Origin: Methylococcales bacterium
GTDB taxonomy: Bacteria; Pseudomonadota; Gammaproteobacteria; Methylococcales; Methylomonadaceae
NCBI GenBank assembly: GCA_009692395.1
Contig: SHZG01000076.1
Location: 1 to 10,170 of the forward strand
DNA: 10,170 nt
Direction of reading: 5' to 3'
Shown: positions 1 through 5,490 of the stretch, one piece after another
How the letters are laid out: the number at the start of each line of letters is the position of its first letter
How positions within the stretch are numbered: the first letter of the stretch is position 1
Program-made: the position numbers and the translations under genes
Notes under the pieces: model-generated
What the model saw: only the letters and a program-made list of their open reading frames with translations
What the model was told of the DNA's origin: nothing
Databases searched by the model: none

Positions 1-145
1 GCCCCATTCCAAATCACCATCGGCGTTGATATTGCCAAGAAAAAATTTGATGTTGCTAGCTTGATTGCCAGTAAATACAAACATAAGGTATTCGATAACA
101 ATGAAGCAGGCTATATCGCTTTTATTGCTTGGTTTCTGTCACTTT
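1..145 (+). repeat. Left arm of 145-bp inverted repeat (IS110 5' end)
   Basis: Positions 1-145 are the reverse complement of 411-555 with two mismatches (positions 12 and 14). Both arms are the first part of the IS110 transposase gene. The arms are separated by 265 bp that belong to the longer, plus-strand copy. Because the left arm begins at base 1, the repeat may extend beyond the window. Confidence 0.95.
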
Positions 146-417
146 GTGGTGACCTTCATCCCTTGATTTGCATGGAAGCAACGGGGGCTTATAGTTTGCC
201 ACTTGCTGATTTTCTCGTTAATCAGAGCTATGCCGTTAGTATGGTCAATCCTGCCAAGATTCACACGCTTGCCAAAAGTGAGTTAAACCGTGCCAAAACG
301 AATAAAGCGGATGCCAAGCTCATCGCTCGTTATGCCTTGATGATGCAGCCGCCTTTGTGGACTCCACCCCCTGCCAATATCCGTGCATTACAAGCCTTGG
401 TTCGCCGTGTAAAGTGA
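1..417 (+). pseudogene. IS110-family transposase, 5' part only (open at window start)
   Basis: This is the N-terminal catalytic region of an IS110-family (DEDD, RuvC-like) transposase. The frame is open from the first base, so the true start lies just outside the window; by comparison with the minus-strand copy only three codons are missing. Visible landmarks are GVDIAKKKFD with the first catalytic Asp, MEATGAY with the catalytic Glu, and NKADAKLIARYA with a late Asp. The reading then runs into ALVRRVK and stops at 415-417. Family members continue here into a long helical linker and a C-terminal Tnp_IS116/IS110/IS902 domain with an essential serine, and both are missing. The break coincides with the junction at about 410/411 to an inverted second copy, so this is a truncated remnant and should not be active. 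Family assignment is secure; the cause of the truncation (rearrangement or assembly fold-back) is open. Confidence 0.85.
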
Positions 418-564
418 CAGAAACCAAGCAATAAAAGCGATATAGCCTGCTTCATTGTTATCGAATACCTTATGTTTGTATTTACTGGCAATCAAGCTAG
501 CAACATCAAATTTTTTCTTGGCAATATCAACGCCGATGGTGCTGTGGAATGGGGCTTGAGACAT
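388..564 (-). pseudogene. IS110-family transposase, N-terminal fragment (second copy, inverted)
   Basis: The minus strand opens with ATG at 564, preceded by a good ribosome site (GAAGG, seven bases upstream), and reads MSQAPFHSTIGVDIAKKKFD and on for about 51 genuine transposase residues. From about 411 downward it runs into foreign sequence (YTANQGL) and stops at 388-390. The product would be 58 residues against well over 300 for a full IS110 transposase, so it is a non-functional 5' fragment. It matches the plus-strand copy at 143 of 145 positions; the differences change Q-I to H-S near the N-terminus. This copy keeps its native start and upstream region, which makes the adjacent left end, with its putative bridge RNA, readable. 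Confidence 0.8.
411..555 (-). repeat. Right arm of 145-bp inverted repeat (IS110 5' end)
   Basis: This is the inverted partner of 1-145. The inner edge is sharp: identity stops at 411, where the plus-strand copy ends its coding match. The outer edge at 555 is set only by the window start. Confidence 0.95.
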
Positions 565-639
565 GACGCTACCTTCTAAAGCAAGATGAGAATGAAATGA
601 TGAATAATCGAAACCACCGCTATGTTCAACCTTATGAAT

Positions 640-657
640 ACAGGCTTTATGCCTAAG
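640..657. repeat. 18-bp repeat, copy 1 (hairpin)
   Basis: The sequence from 640 to 657 is identical to 713-730, 73 bp away in the same orientation, and each copy folds as AGGC-TTTAT-GCCT. The copy caps the second large loop of the putative bridge RNA, where a donor-binding loop would sit. Confidence 0.85.
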
Positions 658-712
658 AATACCATTCGAACTACAATAGCAAGTGTGGATGGCGAGGAGT
701 TCAATCTATGTA

Positions 713-730
713 ACAGGCTTTATGCCTAAG
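713..730. repeat. 18-bp repeat, copy 2 (hairpin)
   Basis: This is the second copy of the 18-bp hairpin at 640-657. It caps the first large loop of the putative bridge RNA (enclosed by 687-697 and 745-755), where a target-binding loop would sit. Confidence 0.85.
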
Positions 731-919
731 GATGGGCACGACTGCCTCGCTATCCGCCCGATGATCAATCGGGGATTCTGAGCTTGTTAGGGTTCGGAAT
801 CAAGGGCTGATATTATTGACGCGCGGCGGCAAATTTAACGCTGTCCTTGTGACAGCTTGGCATTATAAAGGTGAGTTCGCTCTGACAGAAATACAGTAAT
901 GCTGTGGGTTTGTTGGGTA

Positions 920-947
920 AGCTGTCGATTGCTAGCAATCGACAGCT
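920..947. repeat. Perfect 28-bp palindrome
   Basis: The half-site AGCTGTCGATTGCT (920-933) is followed immediately by its exact reverse complement (934-947), with no loop. It lies 43 bp beyond the stop of the small minus-strand gene at 990. As RNA it would form a strong hairpin, but neither strand has a T-run after it, so it is not a standard intrinsic terminator. It could be a dispersed palindromic element or a protein-binding site. The rest of 790-919 shows only a weak hairpin (CTGTC/GACAG at 841-855). Confidence 0.8.
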
Positions 948-989
948 ACTTAAAGCGATTGAGTTATGAAGTGATTTTGGCGTGATTAA

Positions 990-1184
990 TTAGGCACGCA
1001 TACTACCCTCGGATAAATAAGTAAAAAACATGGGTAGCAAAACCCAAAGACTCATAAGAGCTGCAACACCCAAAATTGCAAACAGAAACAGTTTTAATGT
1101 TGCTGACATACTCTCTCCGATACTTTCTTCATGATCTAACGTTGTTTCTTCGTCGGTCAAATCAGTTCGTTCTTCGGTTTCCAT
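990..1184 (-). CDS. Small single-span membrane protein, unknown function
   Basis: This encodes 64 residues. I do not recognise the family. The N-terminal 26 or so residues are strongly acidic (many Glu and Asp) with no positive n-region, followed by one hydrophobic segment at about 30-56 and a short tail ending SMRA. This suggests a single-pass inner-membrane protein rather than a secreted one; the topology is not certain. The start at 1184 is supported by a clear Shine-Dalgarno AAGGGG six bases upstream. Downstream lies the palindrome at 920-947. No gene partner reads in the same direction nearby except the lipoprotein gene ending at 1560, which is separated by a terminator. The ribosome site and coherent membrane segment argue that it is real despite its size. 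Confidence 0.6.
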   Translation of the reverse strand: METEERTDLTDEETTLDHEESIGESMSATLKLFLFAILGVAALMSLWVLLPMFFTYLSEGSMRA

Positions 1185-1429
1185 CGTAATCCCCTTGTGT
1201 TATTAAATGAATAAAAAAGCAATTACTCTATAACAAAGAGTGCGAGACTAAATTTTAGTGTTGATGCCCTGCACTCAAGCAATCAAAAAGAAATTTGATC
1301 ACACGATTACTGTATGACAAACAGATAACTATGTACAGAATAAAGACGTTATCCAAAATTATTTGTAACGACTCAATACTTTATTCAACTCCTAAGATGG
1401 GTAGAGGCGATAACTAAAACCCATCACAT

Positions 1430-1462
1430 AAGCCGTGAAGCCAACAACTTCACGGCTTTTTT
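1430..1462 (+). terminator. Intrinsic terminator without an upstream gene
   Basis: AAGCCGTGAAG (1430-1440), a seven-base loop and CTTCACGGCTT (1448-1458) form a perfect 11-bp stem followed by a run of six T (1457-1462). It works in the plus direction, yet no plus-strand gene lies between 418 and this point. Confidence 0.85.
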
Positions 1463-1501
1463 ATGCCATTCACACTCTGTAATACGATAAGCGCGTAGGT
1501 T

Positions 1502-1536
1502 AAAAAGCCTATTCGAGCAAAAATGAAAAGGCTTTA
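1502..1536 (-). terminator. Intrinsic terminator of the lipoprotein gene
   Basis: On the minus strand AAAGCCT (1529-1535) pairs with AGGCTTT (1504-1510) across an 18-base loop and is followed by a T-run (minus-strand complement of 1502-1506). It lies 24 bp past the lipoprotein stop. The stem is short and the loop large, so strength is moderate. Confidence 0.55.
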
Positions 1537-1559
1537 CAACAACCGACTAACTTCACAAC

Positions 1560-2033
1560 CTAACGCTGTGGTGAGTGCATATCATAGATAACAGAGGCTT
1601 CACGTCTTTTTTTGCCATCATCCGTTTTGCCATCTTTAAAATCATTCTCTTCTTTGCCTTTTCTTAAATTATTTTGATCTATTCTGTCTTTACCAAACTT
1701 GGTCATCATGGCTTCCCATGAAGCATATTGATCATACTCTTTAAAACCAGCAGTTTTACGTTCTTGATACAGTGCTTTACCCATTTCAATGATTTGTTGA
1801 GGCGTTTTACCATCGACAACATCCAGAAAAACCTCATCATCTTTATTCGCGTCACGCAACATCCAAAATGACACTTCAAATTCTAATTGTGTTTCAGCAG
1901 GCATATATTTTTTTAAGCCTTGAATTGAACGATAAACGGTTTTTATGTTGTGACCGTTTATTTCGCTACCTTTACCGCACGCGCCTAAGGCGGTGCAGCT
2001 TAAAATCAGCAAGAAAAGAACTAATTTTTTCAT
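1560..2033 (-). CDS. Putative lipoprotein (DUF6694-like)
   Basis: This is a 157-residue lipoprotein. A lysine-led hydrophobic signal peptide ends in the lipobox LGAC, with Cys19 as the acylation site. The +2 residue is Gly, not Asp, so outer-membrane sorting by Lol is expected in a Gram-negative. The middle, with KKYMPAETQLEFEVSFWML and GKTPQQIIEMGKAL, resembles the DUF6694 lipoproteins as I remember them (a helix followed by a 'GKT..QII..A' segment). That assignment is from memory and unverified. The last 45 or so residues are very rich in Lys, Asp, Glu and Arg and look like a disordered tail. ATG at 2033 is preceded by GAGG at nine bases. The gene is divergent from the GTPase operon and is followed by its own terminator at about 1502-1536. 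Function unknown. Confidence 0.75.
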   Translation of the reverse strand: MKKLVLFLLILSCTALGACGKGSEINGHNIKTVYRSIQGLKKYMPAETQLEFEVSFWMLRDANKDDEVFLDVVDGKTPQQIIEMGKALYQERKTAGFKEYDQYASWEAMMTKFGKDRIDQNNLRKGKEENDFKDGKTDDGKKRREASVIYDMHSPQR

Positions 2034-2138
2034 TATGAATAACCTCGATTTAAGTTTGGGTGAATGTGATGGTTTTTATAAACACCAGTTCATTAAACAA
2101 CGTAAAATGGTCGGTTATTATAACCTTGAGCAAAGTTT
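2034..2138. promoter_or_regulatory. Divergent promoter region
   Basis: This 105-bp gap separates the lipoprotein gene (leftward) from the GTPase genes (rightward) and must hold both promoters. Rightward candidates are TTAAAC (2093-2098) and TATTAT (2116-2121), 17 bp apart, giving a very short leader. The leftward candidate is a TATAAA box (complement of 2075-2080) with no good -35. An interrupted palindrome GGTTAT-t-ATAACC (2113-2125) overlaps the rightward -10 and could be an operator. All boxes are read by eye and are weak. Confidence 0.35.
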
Positions 2139-3878
2139 ATGCTTGAATTTATCCAACTATTAAAACAGCGCTATCAAAGCGTGTTAAACCAACAAGGTAA
2201 TGAGGCGCGTCGAACTCTTTATCAACTTCGTATAGATCAACTGATTTTAGCGGAAGCGTTTATCCGCAAAGGACAGTTGTTAAATTCATCCGCTGTGCAA
2301 CCGTTGCAAGTTGCCGTTATTGGCCCTACGCAAGCAGGTAAAAGTTCGCTGGTGAATGTGTTATTACATACCGAAGCGGCAGGTGTGAGTCCATTGGCAG
2401 GTTATACCGTGCATCCGCAAGGTTTTTGTCACGGGATTAGTTTGGCTGATTGTCACGATTTGCCGCATTATTTTGGGCGTTTTCAGCAGTTGCAACAAAG
2501 CCAATTGAGCAAAGAACGCTATGATTGTTATTCGCTGACTGAACTCAATAGTGCATCACCTTATCTGCCACACGGTGTGTTATGGGATACGCCCGATTTT
2601 GATTCCATTGATTCAGCGACGTATCGCGAAGGCGTGATACGCGCCATTGCGTTGGCAGATGTGCTGATTTTAGTGGTCAGTAAAGAAAAATACGCCGATC
2701 AATCCGTTTGGGAGATGATGGCGTTTTTGGAAGTATTGCATCAACCCACTGTGATTTGTTTGAACAAACTCACTGAAGGCTCTGAAAACCTATTAACTCA
2801 CTCATTACAAGAAAAATGGCGGTTAGCCAGAAGTGATGATTTTCCTAGCGTTGTGCCGTTATTGTATGAAACACAAGCAGGCGCACCGCTGTGGTCTGTT
2901 ACACAAACCGCGTTATTACAACAGTTAGCTCAACAAGTTAGTCATAAAAAGCAAGCGCGTTTTACTCAAGAATTGCTGCAAAAACATTGGCACGCGTGGC
3001 TAGAACCTGTCCGCGCTGAGCATCAATGTATCGCTGATTGGCAAATTCTGTGTCATGAAATAATGCAAGCCGCGCTGGACAGTTATCAACGGGATTTTTT
3101 GAATCACCCGCATCATTATGAAACCTTTCAACACGCCTTAGCGGAGTTACTGATTTTATTGGAAGTGCCTTATTTCGCAGGTTTTCTGGCAGGTGCGCGT
3201 AAAGCACTGACTTGGCCCGTGCGGCAATTGATGAAATTGAGCAGTAAACGCCAGCACATCACCAATAGCAGTCATGAGGTGGCATTATTAAAGCAAATCG
3301 CCGAACATACCTTGATTCAACTCACTGATAAATTGCTGGATAAAGCCGAACAACATCAACAAAATGACTGGTGGAAAGCATTAAATAGCGTCTTACGCAC
3401 GCAACGCATTCATCTACTCACTGATTTTTCAGCGGCAGCAAATACTTATCATCTTAATTTTCAGCAAGATGTCGAACAGACTGCCCAACAGCTTTATCAT
3501 AAATTACAACAACAACCGCTGGTATTAAACACCTTACGCGCCACGCGCGTGACTGCGGATGCTGCTGTTATCGCCTTCACGCTACACACAGGCGGTATCG
3601 GTGTCCAAGCTTTAGTCATTGCGCCTGCGATGCTGACCGTGACTTCGATGCTGACGGAAAGCGCGATTGGTAGTTATATGCACAAAGTTGAGAGCGAACT
3701 GAAACAGCAACAACTCGCTACAGTCAAACAAAGTCTGTTTATCGACAGCCTGATTAAACAGCTGTTAGCACTGCCTGAACAACTCTCCACACTCACTTAT
3801 TTTAACATTTCGCAACAGTCGCTAGACGCGGCGGAGCGACAACTAACAGACAAACGTCATGGCTTACGATTACTCTGA
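2139..3878 (+). CDS. Dynamin-like GTPase, first of a tandem pair
   Basis: This is a 579-residue protein with an N-terminal GTPase domain of the MMR_HSR1/dynamin-like type. G1 is GPTQAGKS (62-69), G3 is DTPDFDS (150-156) and G4 is NKLT (209-212). The last departs from the usual NKxD, so guanine specificity may be relaxed or differ. A long, Gln-rich helical region follows. Around 474-507 there is a hydrophobic stretch (TGGIGVQALVIAPAMLTV) that could be a membrane-inserting paddle or hairpin, then a charged coiled-coil-like tail. GTPase, helical bundle, hydrophobic tip and return helices is the usual dynamin-like order, so membrane remodelling or tethering is inferred; the exact family is not recognised. 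The start has only a weak ribosome site (GAG). It overlaps the next GTPase gene by 20 bp, which suggests coupled translation and a heteromeric pair. Confidence 0.8.
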   Translation: MLEFIQLLKQRYQSVLNQQGNEARRTLYQLRIDQLILAEAFIRKGQLLNSSAVQPLQVAVIGPTQAGKSSLVNVLLHTEAAGVSPLAGYTVHPQGFCHGISLADCHDLPHYFGRFQQLQQSQLSKERYDCYSLTELNSASPYLPHGVLWDTPDFDSIDSATYREGVIRAIALADVLILVVSKEKYADQSVWEMMAFLEVLHQPTVICLNKLTEGSENLLTHSLQEKWRLARSDDFPSVVPLLYETQAGAPLWSVTQTALLQQLAQQVSHKKQARFTQELLQKHWHAWLEPVRAEHQCIADWQILCHEIMQAALDSYQRDFLNHPHHYETFQHALAELLILLEVPYFAGFLAGARKALTWPVRQLMKLSSKRQHITNSSHEVALLKQIAEHTLIQLTDKLLDKAEQHQQNDWWKALNSVLRTQRIHLLTDFSAAANTYHLNFQQDVEQTAQQLYHKLQQQPLVLNTLRATRVTADAAVIAFTLHTGGIGVQALVIAPAMLTVTSMLTESAIGSYMHKVESELKQQQLATVKQSLFIDSLIKQLLALPEQLSTLTYFNISQQSLDAAERQLTDKRHGLRLL

Positions 3879-5463
3879 ATTAGTACAACATACCCAACAT
3901 TGGGCGCAGCAAGCGCAGGCAGCGGGTTGGATAAACAACGACACCGCGCAATCGCTCAATGAAGTCGATACGCGTTCACCCTATGCGTTATTTGGTAATC
4001 GCTTAGCAAATGCCCGCCCGTTAATCGTCGCTTTTATGGGTGGTACTGGGGTTGGCAAAAGCGCGTTACTGAATCGTTTAGCGGGTAAAGCCGTTGCTAA
4101 ATCAGGCATAGAACGCCCTACCTCGCGTGCAGTTACCCTGTTTTATCATCACAGTGTCGCCCTGCCCTCACTAGCTGAACAACTGCCACTGGCTAAAATC
4201 AATCTCGCCAACCACGATGACGACCGCAAAAAAAACATCATCTGGATTGATATGCCCGATTTTGACAGCACCGAACTGAGCAACAAACAGCAAGTATTGA
4301 GCTGGCTACCGCACATCGACATCCTCATTTATGTCGTTAGTCCTGAGCGCTATCGCGACGCAAAAGCGTGGCGATTATTACTGGTTGAAGGCGGGCGGCA
4401 CGCGTGGTTATTTGTATTAAATCAATGGGATAGAGGGCAACCTGCACAACTTGCGGATTTTAATCAGCAGCTGCACAAAGCAGGGTTTGTTGAACCGATG
4501 ATATTTAAAACCATCTGCACCGATGAAGCGCAAGCCGATGATTTTAATCAATTAGAAAACCTGATTATTTCTTTAGCGAATCAACACACGATTGAACAAC
4601 TGGAACAACACGGCTCACAGGTGCGTAAACAAGCACTTAAACAACAACTGCAAAGCACACTCGCCGCCTTAGGTTCAGTGCAGCAACTTAAAACCCAGTG
4701 GCACACGCAATGGCAACAAACCAGCACCTTACTACAACAAGGTTTTACTTGGTCGTGCCAACAACTGGCTCAACATTATGCGAATCACGCAACTGATTTA
4801 ATCGCGCTGCCTGCACTGGCTAACTATGCCAGTGACAACAAACTAACGCTTTGGGATGAGTGGGCAGAGAGCCGTTTTAATGATGCGATTGATGAATTGA
4901 TTAGCACTGCCGACCAAGCAGGTTTACCCGTGTTACCACTGAAAAAACAATTGGTGGGATTGCGTGAAAAAGCCCAAAAAATTGTCCACACCCAAAGCCA
5001 ATTGTCGGCGCGACTCGCCTTAGCCACACCGGGAAGTGCGTTACATCGTGGCTTTTTAAAAGTGATGCGCTTATGTGAAATTACCCTACCCTTAGCCGCT
5101 ATGTCGTGGGTAAGTTATCAAGTTTTTATCGGCTATTACCACAGTAATATAGAATCTGTTCCCTATTTAGGCGTTGATTTTGCGATACATAGCGGTTTAC
5201 TTATCGCGCTAACGTGGTTAATTCCGTTTTTTATTCTAAAAAAAGCCCAGCCGTCGCTACAAAAGAGCGCGTTAAGTGGACTCAACAAAGGCATCACTAC
5301 CGCATTCAGTCTTATAGAAAATGACGGAGCCGCTGTTATTGAAAACGTCACCCATCAACACGCCGCGCAGTGTCAACAACTCACTGAATTGATTGAACAC
5401 TGCGACAGTGACGAACCGCTAGTCATCGACGATAACAGCCCGTTAATCAGAATGTTGGTGTAA
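3859..5463 (+). CDS. Dynamin-like GTPase with two membrane helices, second of pair
   Basis: This is a 534-residue protein related in plan to its upstream neighbour. G1 is GGTGVGKS (61-68), a candidate G2 threonine lies in RPTSRAVT (86-93), G3 is DMPDFDS (131-137) and G4 is NQWD (188-191). The DxPDFDS form of G3 is shared with the first protein, which supports a common origin. A Gln-rich helical region covers about 210-400, then two hydrophobic segments at about 408-428 and 441-461 form a probable transmembrane hairpin. A helical C-terminus follows. The ATG at 3859 lies inside the end of the upstream gene (20-bp overlap), and no strong ribosome site precedes it, so translational coupling is likely. 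Membrane-attached, GTP-driven remodelling is inferred from architecture only. No cargo or partner is evident beyond the neighbouring GTPase. Confidence 0.8.
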   Translation: MAYDYSELVQHTQHWAQQAQAAGWINNDTAQSLNEVDTRSPYALFGNRLANARPLIVAFMGGTGVGKSALLNRLAGKAVAKSGIERPTSRAVTLFYHHSVALPSLAEQLPLAKINLANHDDDRKKNIIWIDMPDFDSTELSNKQQVLSWLPHIDILIYVVSPERYRDAKAWRLLLVEGGRHAWLFVLNQWDRGQPAQLADFNQQLHKAGFVEPMIFKTICTDEAQADDFNQLENLIISLANQHTIEQLEQHGSQVRKQALKQQLQSTLAALGSVQQLKTQWHTQWQQTSTLLQQGFTWSCQQLAQHYANHATDLIALPALANYASDNKLTLWDEWAESRFNDAIDELISTADQAGLPVLPLKKQLVGLREKAQKIVHTQSQLSARLALATPGSALHRGFLKVMRLCEITLPLAAMSWVSYQVFIGYYHSNIESVPYLGVDFAIHSGLLIALTWLIPFFILKKAQPSLQKSALSGLNKGITTAFSLIENDGAAVIENVTHQHAAQCQQLTELIEHCDSDEPLVIDDNSPLIRMLV

Positions 5464-5490
5464 TACACCATCCACACCAAAGAGGTTTTT

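Larger units (their letters stand above)
595..774 (-). ncRNA. Putative IS110 bridge RNA
   Basis: On the minus strand, just upstream of the transposase start, three structures follow each other. First is a 5' stem-loop, CCCGAT/ATCGGG (768-773 with 757-762). Second is a long stem (745-755 with 687-697, 10 of 11 pairs) enclosing an internal loop capped by a hairpin (713-730). Third is an interrupted stem (CCAC, GCTAT, GTTC at 668-688 with GAACATAGC and GTGG at 614-627) enclosing another internal loop capped by the same hairpin (640-657). The two capping hairpins are identical over 18 bp (core AGGC-ATAAA-GCCT on the minus strand). Known bridge RNAs of the IS110 group have a 5' stem-loop followed by target-binding and donor-binding loops and are about 180 nt, as here. 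The ends are estimates, and I did not manage to match the loop guides to a donor or target. Transcription is not shown. Confidence 0.6.
411..790 (-). mobile_element. IS110-family left-end remnant (5' transposase plus non-coding left end)
   Basis: Reading on the minus strand, this segment holds the non-coding left end of an IS110-type element followed by the transposase 5' fragment; the rest of the element is missing. The boundary near 790 is a guess: IS110 elements usually lack clear terminal inverted repeats, and I could not place the end from the guide sequences. The right end is not present. Established knowledge: in the IS110 subgroup the left non-coding end encodes the bridge RNA, which suits the structures at 614-773. 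Confidence 0.6.
1185..1559. other. Gene-free stretch with two terminators
   Basis: No coding region is supported here. The right half holds a strong plus-strand terminator (1430-1462) and a weaker minus-strand terminator (1502-1536). The left half is AT-rich and must contain the promoter of the minus-strand gene starting at 1184; a TATAGA-like box preceded by TG lies near 1230, but no good -35 accompanies it. A small plus-strand transcript ending at 1462 is possible. Confidence 0.5.

Noticed and set aside
205..212. Placeholder entry in the findings list covering 205-212
   Set aside because: It carries no observation and has interest zero; ignore it.
1..1000. CRISPR array or tandem direct repeats
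   Set aside because: The only direct repeat is the two-copy 18-bp hairpin, which fits the IS110 left end; there are no regular spacers or cas genes.
1246..1260. Short AT-rich palindrome ACTAAA-T-TTTAGT upstream of the small membrane-protein gene
   Set aside because: It is too short and low in complexity to call an operator without comparison.
1308..1322. LexA-like box CTGT-n7-ACAG
   Set aside because: The spacer is seven bases instead of the eight in the canonical SOS box, and no SOS-type gene starts next to it.
2962..3207. Minus-strand open frame inside the first GTPase gene
   Set aside because: It is a shadow of the plus-strand coding region with no ribosome site or recognisable protein.
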